Shown: positions 21,845 through 30,342, counted from the stretch's first letter. The stretch: 45,958 nt of DNA from PALSA-660 sp036508075 (GCA_036508075.1 DATCIA010000042.1:1-45958); one strand, 5' to 3'. Made by a program: numbers and translations. The notes: a model not told the origin generated them from the sequence alone.

Positions 21845-22672
21845 GTGACCGACATCGACGCCGAAGGCGTCTCCTCCAACCGCGACCTGTGGAACGCCTG
21901 GACGCCCCATCACGTGGCGTCCGAGTTCTACGACGTCGAGGGCTTCGTCGCGGACCCGGCCTCACAGCCGTTCGACTCGATCGTCCGCGAGGTGGTCGGG
22001 GACGTCTCGGGCCGCCGGTTGCTGCACCTGCAGTGCCACTTCGGGCTCGACACGCTGCGCCTGGCGCTGGCCGGCGCGCGGGTCACAGGCGTCGACTTCT
22101 CGCACGAGGCGATCGCCGCCGCGCGTGTCCTTGCCGACCGGACGGGCCTGCCGGCGGTCTTCGTCGAGTCTGACGTCCGCGCTCTGCCCGACGAAGTGCC
22201 GGGCGCGGCGTTCGACGTCGTCTACACCTCGCACGGCGTCCTTTCCTGGCTACCTGACCTGCGTCCGTGGGCGGCCACGGTCGCGCACAGTCTGGCGCCC
22301 GGAGGGGTCTTCCACGTCATCGACGGGCATCCCACGCCGTGGATCTTCGATGACGAGGCGCTCGAGCCGCCGCTGCGGGTCCGCTATCCGTACTTCGGGG
22401 ACGGGCCGCTGCGCTTCGAAGAGCACGGCAGCTACGCCGCTCCCGATGCCGATGTCACCACCGTCTCCTACTCCTGGGCACACACCTTCGAGGAGATCGT
22501 CGGTTCGCTGCTGGCCGAAGGGCTGGTCATCGAGTCGCTGCGCGAGTACCCGAAGACCACCTGGCGCATGCTGCCCTGGATGATCCGGGGCGACGACGGG
22601 TTCTGGCGCCTGCCCCCCGAGTTCCCCGAGATCCCTCTGATGTTCTCGCTCTCGGCGCGCAAGCCGGGCTAG
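21845..22672 (+). CDS. class I SAM-dependent methyltransferase
   Basis: A 275-residue methyltransferase-fold protein. LLHLQCHFGLDTLRLA is SAM-binding motif I, GVDFS is the acidic loop after strand 2, and FDVVYTSHGVLSW covers motif II. The remaining 120 residues include WAHTFEEIV and aromatic segments that probably form the acceptor site. Its GTG start follows AAGGAG, 43 bp after purB. Its end overlaps the convergent spermidine-synthase-like gene by 4 bp. The methyl acceptor is unknown. Confidence 0.88.
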   Translation: MTDIDAEGVSSNRDLWNAWTPHHVASEFYDVEGFVADPASQPFDSIVREVVGDVSGRRLLHLQCHFGLDTLRLALAGARVTGVDFSHEAIAAARVLADRTGLPAVFVESDVRALPDEVPGAAFDVVYTSHGVLSWLPDLRPWAATVAHSLAPGGVFHVIDGHPTPWIFDDEALEPPLRVRYPYFGDGPLRFEEHGSYAAPDADVTTVSYSWAHTFEEIVGSLLAEGLVIESLREYPKTTWRMLPWMIRGDDGFWRLPPEFPEIPLMFSLSARKPG

Positions 22673-23511
22673 CGCCGCCGGCGGGTCTTGCCGTTCGGAG
22701 GGTCGGTGATGATCGGCACGTCGCCCGTCGGGATCCCGCGCGTGTAGAGGTCCTCGCCGAACCGATCGAACGCGGGCACGGTCACCATCCCGCCGACGCG
22801 GTCCGCGATCCGCGACTTCAGCACCTCGTCGCTCACCTCGGCGTCGGAGCCGAGCAGGATCAGGTTCGCGCCTTCCGTGAGCAGCCCCTCGTCGGTCATG
22901 AAGACCCGGACCTGGCGCCAGACGTTGCTCATCGTCTTGTACAGGCTGCGGAACGGCTTGCTGTGGTCGCCCGAGGGCGCGCCGATGAAGTTGTAGGCGA
23001 CGACGCCGGTGGGGGACAGCCGGTCGCGCGCCAACCGGAGGAACTCCTCCGTGGTCAGCGGCCGCGGGACGCGGTCCTCGTCGAAGGCGTCCACGATGAC
23101 GATGTCGTAGGTGTCCGCGCATGTCTCCAGGAAGGCGCGGCCGTCGCCGACGAACACCCGGATGCGCTGATCCCGGGGCAGCTCGAAGTACCGGTGGGCG
23201 ACCTCGACGATCTCAGGATCCAGCTCCACGACGTCGATGCTCATGCGAGGGTAGTCCCGCCACATCCGCTTCACGACCGACCCGCCGCCGAGGCCGATCA
23301 CGAGCGTCCGGGTCGCCTCGGGAACGAGTGCGAGCGGGGTGTGCAGGTACGCGGGGTATTCGAAGTCCGTGTCGAACGGCGCGTCGAGGTACATCGAGGA
23401 CTGACGGTTGCGCTCGAACCGGAGCACGCGAAGGTAGCCGATGTCCTCGACGTGGATGTCGTGGTACGGCGACGTGTGGGAGTAGATGCTGTTCTTGTTG
23501 AGGGAGTCCAT
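22669..23511 (-). CDS. spermidine synthase-like protein
   Basis: A 280-residue polyamine-synthase-fold protein. SPYHDIHVED at the start, LGLALVPE-like dimer segment (LHTPLALVPEATRTLVIGLGGGS), VVELDPEIV, GDGRAFLE and IVDAFDED are the standard elements. In true aminopropyltransferases an Asp in the GGGDG motif contacts the amine; here the loop is GLGGGSVVKR with no Asp, so it may be a SAM-fold protein of the 'fused MFS/spermidine synthase' type with a different activity. Start ATG 23511. It is divergent from the DinB gene. Confidence 0.83.
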   Translation of the reverse strand: MDSLNKNSIYSHTSPYHDIHVEDIGYLRVLRFERNRQSSMYLDAPFDTDFEYPAYLHTPLALVPEATRTLVIGLGGGSVVKRMWRDYPRMSIDVVELDPEIVEVAHRYFELPRDQRIRVFVGDGRAFLETCADTYDIVIVDAFDEDRVPRPLTTEEFLRLARDRLSPTGVVAYNFIGAPSGDHSKPFRSLYKTMSNVWRQVRVFMTDEGLLTEGANLILLGSDAEVSDEVLKSRIADRVGGMVTVPAFDRFGEDLYTRGIPTGDVPIITDPPNGKTRRRR

Positions 23512-23598
23512 GGTCTAGAGAGGATACCCGCGTGAACGCAGCCGAGCCGAGGGTATGCTCGATCTATGACGAACCGGTGGCGACAGGGAGGTCGGGAG

Positions 23599-24099
23599 AT
23601 GAAGCGTGACCAGGTGATCGCGGAGCTCAGAGCCACGCGCGCGATCTTCGATGAGAAGGTGGCCGCCGTGCCACCCGAGGCGCTCGACATCCCCGTACCC
23701 GGATCGGCGCACTCGGCCAAGGACATCGTCGCCCACGTGAGCGCATACGACGACCTGATCGTGCAGCGCCTGGTCGCGGCGCGGCACGGCGCCACGACCG
23801 CCTTCGACCGCGATCGCAGCGGTTGGGAAGCGTTCAACGACCGGACCTGGCGCGAGGCCGCGGATCTGAAGGCGGACGTCGTGCTCCACCGTGCAGCCGA
23901 CGTGTTCTCGGCGCTCCTGCACGAGGTCGGGCAGCTGTCCGACGAGGAGTTGGACTCCGCGGTCGGCGCGACGGCCTCGCTCGACCCGGCGTGGCTCGAG
24001 GGCGAGCCTCCGTGGCGACTCATCAAGACCGACGCGTTCGGCCACTACCCGATGCACTACGAGGCGCTCGACGCTGCGGCGGGCGCCGCCCGGTCCTAG
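23599..24099 (+). CDS. DinB-fold protein (ClbS/DfsB-like)
   Basis: A 166-residue four-helix-bundle protein of the DinB superfamily. The patterns SAKDIVAHVSAYDDLIVQRL and FGHYPMHYEAL supply the His residues that bind a metal in this fold. Members include thiol-transferases and the ClbS/DfsB-type proteins. I chose ATG 23599, placed 7 bp after GGAGG, over an upstream ATG at 23566. A TATGCT hexamer near 23553 could be the -10 of the upstream-start reading, so this start is less certain. It overlaps the convergent barrel gene by 4 bp. Confidence 0.8.
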   Translation: MKRDQVIAELRATRAIFDEKVAAVPPEALDIPVPGSAHSAKDIVAHVSAYDDLIVQRLVAARHGATTAFDRDRSGWEAFNDRTWREAADLKADVVLHRAADVFSALLHEVGQLSDEELDSAVGATASLDPAWLEGEPPWRLIKTDAFGHYPMHYEALDAAAGAARS

Positions 24100-24356
24100 A
24101 CCTTGTACACGCGGTCGTGCGGGTGCGCGTGCGCTGTGACCCGGATGCCGACCTCGAGTCCGGCTTCGGCGTGAAGCACGGGGTGGTGGTCGAGTTGGAT
24201 CGAATCCACCGTCTGCTCGAAGTCGTCCGAGTGGCCGGACACGTGGATGTGATCCCCCACGTCGACCGGCGCCTCCAGTTGCACGCTCGCCACTCCGATG
24301 TTGCCCCAGTAGTGGGTGACGACACCGACCTCGCGCTCCTGCGACAGCTCCTGCAT
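24096..24356 (-). CDS. translation elongation factor-like beta-barrel protein
   Basis: An 86-residue protein resembling domain 2 of EF-Tu on its own: VGVVTHYWGNIGVASVQLEAPVDVGDHIHVSG is the barrel core in which factors place a GxVxxG-type loop, and SIQLDHHPV matches the next strands. No GTPase domain is present. Stand-alone proteins of this kind are widespread but uncharacterised. ATG 24356 lies 8 bp after GGGGAGG; a GTG at 24365 overlaps the ribosome binding site and was rejected. It is convergent with the DinB gene, overlapping by 4 bp. Confidence 0.75.
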   Translation of the reverse strand: MQELSQEREVGVVTHYWGNIGVASVQLEAPVDVGDHIHVSGHSDDFEQTVDSIQLDHHPVLHAEAGLEVGIRVTAHAHPHDRVYKV

Positions 24357-24505
24357 CGTGAACACCTCCCCTCGTGCGGAGACATCTCCCCGACGACTAT
24401 TCCTACCCGCATGAGGGGCGAGGCATCGCGCTCTCCTCAGTGCGCGTCGGGCCGGGCCGGGTAGGTATGTAGTCGTAGAGTGGCATCCCGTCAGGAGGGA
24501 CTCCT

Positions 24506-24877
24506 GTGAGCGACATCATCGTGTGGGCGGACATCCCTGTGATCGACATGGAGCGGGCGATCGAGTTCTACGGTCACGTGACCGGCAAGCGCGTGGTCAT
24601 GATGGAGAACACCGACGGCACCGTCGCCGTGATCGGCGGTCCCGGCGGTGAGCCGGGCGTGAGCGCCGACCTCTATCTGGGAGGGACTCCGAGCCACGAC
24701 GGCGCGAGGGTGTTCCTGGGATCCAACGGCGACATCGACGGGATGCTGGTCCGCGTTCCCGAGGCGGGCGGCACGGTCCTCAAGCCCAAGGAGTTCATGG
24801 GCGAGATGGTCGGCTGGGTCGCGTGGGTCGAGGACAGTGAAGGCAACCTGATCGGCATCCAGCAGCCGGCGACGTGA
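24506..24877 (+). CDS. VOC (glyoxalase/bleomycin resistance) family protein
   Basis: A 123-residue vicinal-oxygen-chelate protein with the paired beta-alpha-beta-beta-beta units. WADIPVIDMERAIEFYG begins the first unit, and MVGWVAWVEDSEGNLIGIQQ closes the second, with Glu at the usual metal-ligand position. GTG start after AGGAGGG. VOC proteins of this length are commonly glyoxalase-like enzymes or drug-binding proteins; specificity is unknown. It is followed 25-40 bp later by the patatin gene. Confidence 0.88.
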   Translation: MSDIIVWADIPVIDMERAIEFYGHVTGKRVVMMENTDGTVAVIGGPGGEPGVSADLYLGGTPSHDGARVFLGSNGDIDGMLVRVPEAGGTVLKPKEFMGEMVGWVAWVEDSEGNLIGIQQPAT

Positions 24878-24917
24878 TGCTCGTTCGTTCGCCGGCTCAC
24901 AGATGGGGGGAAGCACG

Positions 24918-25763
24918 GTGAAGCTCAACTGGCTGAAGCGCGCCCCGCAGGCGCCTCCGGAACCCGTTCCGCGTCGTCTGGGCCTTGCGCTCGGCGGAGG
25001 GGCGGTCCGCGGCGCGGCGCACGTCGGCGTGCTGGCTGTCCTCGAGCGGGAGGGGATCTCGCCGGACGTCGTTGCGGGCGTGAGCACCGGTGCCATCGTC
25101 GGCGCGGGCATCGCCGCCGGCGTGCCCGCGGCGGAGATGATGGAGGCGTTCCGCAAGTCCTCCTGGCTCCAGATCGCGATTCCGGCGTGGCTCTCCCGGT
25201 TGAGCATGCTGGACTCGTCGCCGCTGGGCGCGCTGATCGAGAAGGTCACCTCCGTCAGCGACTTCAGCGACCTCCGCTTGCCGTTCGCGGCGGTCGCGTG
25301 CGATCTGCTCACGGGCCGCAGGGTGGTCATCACCTCGGGGTCGCTGCGGGAGGCGATCGTCGCCAGTTCGGCGATCCCGGGCTTGTTCCAGCCGGTCAGG
25401 CGCGGCGGGCAGTTGCTCGTCGACGGACAGCTGATCGAGAACGTACCTGCGCAGGAGGCACTCGACCTCGGGGCGGACTACGTTCTCGGCGTCGACATCA
25501 TGCCGCCGCCGGTGAACAGCGCCGAGCCGGCCGAACTCCGCGACGTGATCCTGATGTCGTGGGACATCGTCCAGCGCCGGCGCCAGCGGGACGGAGCTCA
25601 GCCCGACCTGATGGTGACGCCCGCCGTGGGCTCGCTCAGTCTTTCCGACTTCTCGCGCGTGGGGGACGCCTACGACGCGGGCGTCGCTGCGATGGAGGCC
25701 GCTCTACCTCGCTTGCGTGCGGACCTCGGCCTCGCTGGGCACATACCGGGTGTGCAGCCGTGA
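24918..25763 (+). CDS. patatin-like phospholipase (RssA/YlbK-type)
   Basis: A 281-residue serine hydrolase. GLALGGGAVRGAAHVGVL is the oxyanion-hole region, GVSTGA holds the nucleophile Ser56, and LVDGQL holds Asp169, making the Ser-Asp dyad complete. It would hydrolyse acyl chains from membrane lipids or related esters. The GTG at 24918 follows GGGGGAAG at good spacing and is preferred to the ATG at 24903, which overlaps that site. No signal peptide is seen, so it is likely cytosolic or membrane-associated. A 165-aa hypothetical gene follows within 22 bp. Confidence 0.9.
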   Translation: MKLNWLKRAPQAPPEPVPRRLGLALGGGAVRGAAHVGVLAVLEREGISPDVVAGVSTGAIVGAGIAAGVPAAEMMEAFRKSSWLQIAIPAWLSRLSMLDSSPLGALIEKVTSVSDFSDLRLPFAAVACDLLTGRRVVITSGSLREAIVASSAIPGLFQPVRRGGQLLVDGQLIENVPAQEALDLGADYVLGVDIMPPPVNSAEPAELRDVILMSWDIVQRRRQRDGAQPDLMVTPAVGSLSLSDFSRVGDAYDAGVAAMEAALPRLRADLGLAGHIPGVQP

Positions 25764-25784
25764 CGTCGGAGAAGGAGACCGTCC

Positions 25785-26282
25785 ATGCCTCATACACGCG
25801 ATGAAGGACCGTACGGTGACGAGGAGTACGTGCGCATCGGCGGAGTCCTCGTACCCGTGAACAACGGGCATGAGGTCAGGCACGAAGACGGCACGATCGC
25901 CCCGGACGATATCGTCGAGGACCTGATCGCCGACGACGGCGTCCCGGGCACCCCCGACGACGTCCCCTATGGCTACGGCGTCGAGGTCGCCCTCCCCGCG
26001 GACCAGATGATCCTCAGCCTCGAGCGTGGCGCGACGGGTCTCGGTTCCGTTGGGCGCACGGGCTCCGAGCCGGACCGCGATGAGCCGCCGCTCGGCGCAC
26101 CGGACGAGCGCGAGCTGTGGCGTCGCCAGAAGTCGCTGATCGAGGAGTCCGGAGACGAGGCCGCGCGGTACGCGGGTATCCCGGAATCGGAGGTCCCGCG
26201 CATCGAGGCCGCGATCGGGGAGGACGCCGCCGAGACGCTCCCCGAGACGCCCGGAGGCGAGAGCGCTACGGGCTCCGTCTAG
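25785..26282 (+). CDS. acidic hypothetical protein, 165 aa
   Basis: A very acidic, probably partly disordered protein beginning MPHTRDEGPYGDEEYVRIGG. It starts 22 bp after the patatin gene with GAAGGAG upstream, so the two are probably cotranscribed. A helix-rich stretch, ERELWRRQKSLIEESGDEAARYAGIPESEVPRIEAA, occupies about residues 108-145; the rest is low in hydrophobics and rich in Asp, Glu, Gly and Pro. No membrane span, cysteine or known domain is visible. Confidence 0.65.
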   Translation: MPHTRDEGPYGDEEYVRIGGVLVPVNNGHEVRHEDGTIAPDDIVEDLIADDGVPGTPDDVPYGYGVEVALPADQMILSLERGATGLGSVGRTGSEPDRDEPPLGAPDERELWRRQKSLIEESGDEAARYAGIPESEVPRIEAAIGEDAAETLPETPGGESATGSV

Positions 26283-26429
26283 ACGCGCAGCACACACGCC
26301 CGGCGTCTGCGGAGCAGGCGGGTCTGTCGTCGGCGCCCCTCGGACGCTAGACCTGCGCCAGCCGACTGCGCGAGGGGACGACATCGACACGACCGCCCAC
26401 ATGGATCCGCAGGCCGAGCGCGAGACAGA

Positions 26430-26976
26430 CGTCGCGATGCCCGGGCTTCCACTCGCTGGTCCCCGCTTGGAACTCGCTCGTGCGGCTCGGTTTCTACTTC
26501 ACGGCGCTCGAACGGGTCACGCGCACTAAGATGTCCCGCGAACGCGAGCACGCGCTCGCGTTCGCCGCGCGGCGCGGCCCGTCACGATCGCCTACATCGA
26601 CCTCGACCACTTCAAGGAAGTCAACGACAGTCGCGGTCACTCGGAAGGCGACCGCCTGTTGCATGCGGTCGCGCAGGCGGTGTCCGGAAGGTTGCGCGCG
26701 ACCGACCTGGTCGCGCGCCTCGGCGGCGACGAGTTCGGGGTCCTGCTCGGGGACACGGACGCAGCGATGGCGCCGAAGGTCCTCGCGGTCATCGGAGAGG
26801 CGATCGGCGAGGCCGTCTACGGCAAGTGGGGCGTATGCTGCACCATCGGGGCTGTGACCTTCACGTCGGCTCCGCCCAGCGTCGACTACATGGTGCGCGC
26901 GGCCGACGCTCCGATGTACCGCGGCAAGCAGGAAGGGCGCGGTCGCATCGTGCACGAGGTCTGGGCGGGCATGTAG
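26430..26976 (+). pseudogene. decayed diguanylate cyclase (GGDEF) gene
   Basis: The 3' part is a clear GGDEF domain: TIAYIDLDHFKEVNDSRGH, GDRLLHAVAQ, then the intact active-site loop RLGGDEFGVLL, and AADAPMYRGKQEGRGRIV at the end. This frame is open only from after a TAA at 26527. The expected upstream sequence lies in another frame (26480 onward: SREREHALAFAARRGP), so about one base has been lost near 26575-26583. Before that, SLVPAWNS looks like a worn remnant of the usual DxLTGLxNR start. No sensor domain or proper start is found. It may once have made cyclic-di-GMP. Confidence 0.75.
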
Positions 26977-26997
26977 CGCCGCCCGGTGCGTCCGCGG

Positions 26998-27366
26998 CTA
27001 GGGTGTGGCCGGCGGGAGCAGCAGCACTGTCCCCGCGTGGCCCTGGACCGGGTACGACTCCGCGACCGGACCGTCGAACCACACGCTCACCCGTGCACCC
27101 GCGGTGACGTCCGCGAGCAGCAGCGCCGAGGCGCCCCGGTCCGTCTTCCGCAGCAGCGTCGTCCGTGCGTCGATGAACACCGACGCTCTGTCCACCTAGC
27201 CGCTGCCCGTCACAAGGATCGAGGTGCCGTCGCCCGATCCGGAGACGGTCGAGACGAGACCGGTGATGGCGGGCGGGTCGGCGGGCACGCCCGCGGCGCA
27301 GGCCGTTACGAGGATCGCCGCGGCGGCGAGCGAGAGGGCGAGCAGGCCGAGCCGTATGGTGCGCAT
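26998..27366 (-). pseudogene. DUF3221-like lipoprotein interrupted by an in-frame TAG
   Basis: The first part (27366-27199) encodes 56 residues with a lipoprotein signal peptide (MRTIRLGLLALSLAAAAILVTAC). It continues to GDGTSILVTGSG, then TAG at 27198-27196. The same frame goes straight on with VDRASVFIDARTTLL, then VTAGARVSVWFDGPVAESYP and ends at 26998. Those segments together form one DUF3221/YobA-like beta domain ('ILVxG...DxAxVxI...G.xVxVxFxGPVxESYPxQ'). The stop therefore cuts through the domain. GTG immediately after the TAG could restart translation, but the product would lack the signal peptide. Simple nonsense mutation is the likeliest reading. Confidence 0.75.
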
Positions 27367-27486
27367 CGTGGGCCTCCTTCTCCTGTTCGAGCGTACTCCT
27401 TGTGACGCGCGCCTCGCACGTCGGGTTCGCAACGCGCCTGCGTCGCGACTCGCGGTGCGATACTTGAGTGCGAGAGGGAGGTCGCG

Positions 27487-29106
27487 ATGTCGGTCGTGCG
27501 CGTGCGATTCGAGCCGGGTGGCCTGGTAGCCGAGGTGGCGCCGGGCACGACCCTGCATGCCGCCGCGGCTGAAGCGGGTGTCGGCCTGACCGCCCCGTGC
27601 GGCGGCATGGGCCGATGCGGTTCCTGCCGCGTCCGGGTCTCCGGCGCGGTGCGCCCGCCCGACAGGTCCGAGATCGAAGCGCTCGGCGCGGCAGCGCACG
27701 CGGGCACCCGGCTCGCATGTCGCGCCCGGGTCGACGGCCCCGGCGAGGTCGTGGTCGAGGTCCCCGCGCAGGCGGGCGCGGTCCGGGCGCAGGTATCGAG
27801 CGTCGGCGTCGAGCCGAAGGTGGAACCCCCCGCGGCCCGCGGGGTCTTCGCCTCCCCCGGCGTGGTCGCCCTTGGCGCGGCGGTCGACCTCGGCACGACC
27901 ACCATCGCGGTGCGCCTCCACGACCTCTCCGACGGACGGGTCCTGGGCGAGATCACCGACCTGAACCCGCAGGCGGCGTGGGGACACGACGTGCTGTCCC
28001 GCGTCTCCCGTGCGCTCGAAGGCGACGCCGGCGCACTGCGTGACGTCGTCACCCACGCGATCGAGGACCTCGTACTCGCACTCACGAACACGCCGAAGGC
28101 CGCTTCGGGCACGCTTCGGGAGGTCGTCGTCGTGGGGAACCCCGCGATGATCCGCCTGTTCGCCGGCGAGGATGTCAGCATGCTCGGCGACGGCGCGTCA
28201 CCGGGCGTCGACCGTCCGACTCGGGTGAGCGACGCGTGGGCCGCGGACCTGCACAGGCTCGGTGACGCCCGCGTGGTCGTCGGCCCCGAGGTCTCCGCGT
28301 TCATCGGCGCCGACGCTGTCGCCGCGTTGCTCGCGACCGCGCTCGACGGGCGGGACGATGACACGCTGCTGATCGACCTCGGCACCAACGGTGAGGTGGT
28401 CCTCGCCTCCGCCGGGAAGCTGTACGCGGCCTCCGCGGCGGCCGGCCCGGCCTTCGAGGCGTACGGCCTGTCGAGCGGGATGCGCGCCGAGTCTGGAGCG
28501 ATCGAGGCGGTCTGGCTCGACGGCGACATCCTCGGCGTACGCACGATCGGTGACGAGAGTCCGCGCGGGCTGTGCGGTTCCGGCCTCGTCGACCTGCTCG
28601 CCGTGCTGCTCGCCACAGGGGCGCTGGACGCGACGGGCCGCCTTCAGCCCGAGGGTCCGCTGGCCGCGCGCGTGGGGGAGACGGCGGCCGGCCGCGTGTT
28701 CGAGGTCGCGTCCGACGTGCTGCTCACGCAGCAGGACGTCCGACAGGCCCAGCTCGCCAAGGGCGCTGTCCAGGCCGCGATCGAGACGGTCCTGGAGGTG
28801 GCGGGCCGCCCGACCTCCGGTGTCGCCGAGATCATGGTCGCCGGCGGCTTCGGTTCGCACCTGCGGCCGGCCTCGCTGGCAGCGATCGGCGTGGTGCCGG
28901 CCGAGTGGACGGAGCGGATCACCCTGGCGGGCAACGCCGCGCTCGCCGGCGCGTCGGCTATGCTGCTGTCGAGCGACGCCCGCACCGAAGCCGATCTGCT
29001 CGCTGCGCACGTACGCACGGTGCCCCTTGCGGGGCGCCCGGACTTCCGCGAGCGGTTCGTCGCCGCGCTGGGGTTCCCCGAGGCCGACGAACAAGGGAGA
29101 GGATGA
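27487..29106 (+). CDS. RACo-like ferredoxin/ASKHA ATPase (DUF4445)
   Basis: A 539-residue protein of the RACE family, reductive activators of corrinoid enzymes. An N-terminal [2Fe-2S] ferredoxin domain has Cys38, Cys44, Cys47 and Cys78 (PCGGMGRCGSCRV ... LACRA). After a linker (residues about 90-135), the ASKHA-type ATPase part shows AVDLGTTTIA, LLIDLGTNGEV, GLCGSGLVD and GGFGSHL. Known members use ATP to drive reduction of Co(II) in methyl-transferring corrinoid proteins. No corrinoid protein or methyltransferase is in the window. ATG 27487 follows GGGAGG. It overlaps the following small membrane gene by 4 bp. Confidence 0.92.
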   Translation: MSVVRVRFEPGGLVAEVAPGTTLHAAAAEAGVGLTAPCGGMGRCGSCRVRVSGAVRPPDRSEIEALGAAAHAGTRLACRARVDGPGEVVVEVPAQAGAVRAQVSSVGVEPKVEPPAARGVFASPGVVALGAAVDLGTTTIAVRLHDLSDGRVLGEITDLNPQAAWGHDVLSRVSRALEGDAGALRDVVTHAIEDLVLALTNTPKAASGTLREVVVVGNPAMIRLFAGEDVSMLGDGASPGVDRPTRVSDAWAADLHRLGDARVVVGPEVSAFIGADAVAALLATALDGRDDDTLLIDLGTNGEVVLASAGKLYAASAAAGPAFEAYGLSSGMRAESGAIEAVWLDGDILGVRTIGDESPRGLCGSGLVDLLAVLLATGALDATGRLQPEGPLAARVGETAAGRVFEVASDVLLTQQDVRQAQLAKGAVQAAIETVLEVAGRPTSGVAEIMVAGGFGSHLRPASLAAIGVVPAEWTERITLAGNAALAGASAMLLSSDARTEADLLAAHVRTVPLAGRPDFRERFVAALGFPEADEQGRG

Positions 29107-29321
29107 CCGTGATCGTGTTCCAGCCCCTGTACCTGGTGGTGGTCGGCGGCGTCGTCATGTTCCTGCTGCTCGTGTTCCAGACGCTGCTCGGGCTGCGCGT
29201 CATCAAGCTCCAGGGCGCTCTACACAGCAAGGTGCACCGCTACATCGCCTTCGCGCTCATCGCGCTCGCGCTCGGCCACGGGACCTACGCACTCGGAACG
29301 GTCGTCTTCGGCTGGTTCTGA
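29103..29321 (+). CDS. small two-helix membrane protein coupled to RACo-like gene
   Basis: A 72-residue protein with two membrane helices (about residues 8-28 and 48-68). The loop LQGALHSKVHRY has two His residues and the second helix contains LGHGTY. The ATG overlaps the RACo-like stop (ATGA). His residues near both helices would permit heme or metal binding, but no family is recognised. It may anchor or wire the soluble RACo-like protein to the membrane; that is inference from coupling only. Confidence 0.7.
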   Translation: MTVIVFQPLYLVVVGGVVMFLLLVFQTLLGLRVIKLQGALHSKVHRYIAFALIALALGHGTYALGTVVFGWF

Positions 29322-29346
29322 CGCTCCGTCAGCGTTCTCCAACGGC

Positions 29347-29352
29347 TACAAT
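29347..29352 (+). promoter_or_regulatory. candidate -10 box of the pur operon
   Basis: TACAAT lies about 103 bp before the purC start. No good -35 is visible at 16-18 bp, so this may be an extended or activator-dependent promoter. A small perfect stem TGACG-CTC-CGTCA (29319-29331) sits just upstream, overlapping the stop codon of the preceding gene. Confidence 0.3.
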
Positions 29353-29454
29353 GTCTGCACACCGCGGCGCCCTTCCGCAGCCGTATCGACACACGACGGC
29401 GCCGACGTATCCACGCGATGTCGCTCGGTGTCACACGATGCAAAGGGAACCCAA

Positions 29455-30342
29455 GTGAGCGAACCCATGGACATCCGCCCCGATGCGCGCGGAAAGGTCC
29501 GCGACATCTACGACCTCGGAGACCGTCTCCTGCTGGTCGCCAGCGATCGTCTGAGCGCCTTCGACGTCGTACTCGGCGACCCGATCCCCCACAAGGGCGA
29601 GGTCCTCACCAAGCTGTCGTTGTACTGGTGCGAGCTGCTCGGGGACATCGTTCCCAACCACCTGATCTCGGCGGACGTGGCGGATCTCCCCGACGAGTTC
29701 GCGCCGCATGCGGAGTGGCTCGCAGGACGGTTCATGCTCGTGAAGAAGGCCACCGTCTTCCCTGTTGAGTGCATCGTGCGCGGGTACCTCGCCGGCAGCG
29801 GGTGGGCCGAGTACCGGCGCGCCGGCACCGTGTGCGGGATGCGTCTTCCCGCCGGGCTCACCGAATCCGGGCGGCTGCCGCAGCCGATGTTCACGCCTTC
29901 GACGAAGGCCGAGCTCGGCACCCACGACGAGAACATCTCCGTGCGCAGCATGTTCGAGATCGTCGGCGAGGAGCATGGGTCCGCGCTCCAGGAGGCCTCG
30001 GTATCGCTCTACTCCGCGGCCCGCGACCACGCCGCGAAGCGCGGCATCATCATCGCCGACACCAAGTTCGAGTTCGGCCTGGTCGACGGCGTCGTCACAC
30101 TCGTGGACGAGGTGCTGACCCCCGACTCCTCGCGCTTCTGGCCGGCGGCGATCTACGAGCCGGGGCACGGGCAGCCATCCTTCGACAAGCAGTACGTCCG
30201 CGACTGGCTCGAGGCCACCGGATGGGATAAGACGCCCCCGCCGCCCGCGCTCCCGGCGGCTGTGATCGCCAAGACGAGCGAGACGTACATCAGGGCCTAT
30301 GAACTGATCACGGGCCGCACCTTCGAACCGGAACGAGGCTAG
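29455..30342 (+). CDS. purC: phosphoribosylaminoimidazole-succinocarboxamide synthase
   Basis: A 295-residue SAICAR synthetase that joins aspartate to CAIR using ATP. Typical stretches are GKVRDIYDLGDRLLLVASDRLSAFD at the N-terminus, ECIVRGYLAGSGW, and DTKFEFGL. It is of the longer (about 300 aa) form, found in yeast-like and many actinobacterial enzymes, rather than the 240-aa form. Start: GTG 29455 with AAAGGGA upstream; ATG 29467 is a possible alternative. First gene of the operon. Confidence 0.95.
   Translation: MSEPMDIRPDARGKVRDIYDLGDRLLLVASDRLSAFDVVLGDPIPHKGEVLTKLSLYWCELLGDIVPNHLISADVADLPDEFAPHAEWLAGRFMLVKKATVFPVECIVRGYLAGSGWAEYRRAGTVCGMRLPAGLTESGRLPQPMFTPSTKAELGTHDENISVRSMFEIVGEEHGSALQEASVSLYSAARDHAAKRGIIIADTKFEFGLVDGVVTLVDEVLTPDSSRFWPAAIYEPGHGQPSFDKQYVRDWLEATGWDKTPPPPALPAAVIAKTSETYIRAYELITGRTFEPERG

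Noticed and set aside
23524..23556. ATACCC and GGGTAT half-sites between the spermidine-synthase-like and DinB genes
   Set aside because: They are inverse complements as in the CsoR-type site, but 21 bp apart, too far for one operator.
24402..24464. CCTACCCG/CGGGTAGG inverted repeat between the EF-Tu-like and VOC genes
   Set aside because: The arms are 47 bp apart in GC-rich DNA. It could be chance, and no promoter arrangement made sense of it.
26350..26500. Minus-strand open stretch reading GTSEWKPGHRDVCLALGLR
   Set aside because: It looks protein-like but is only about 48 codons between two stop codons, has no start or ribosome binding site, and overlaps the decayed GGDEF gene. I could not match it to a family.
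27196..27198. Amber codon as pyrrolysine recoding
   Set aside because: TAG is used as a normal stop for many genes here (for example purB, psuG and AOR) and no pyl gene is present. A nonsense mutation is simpler.
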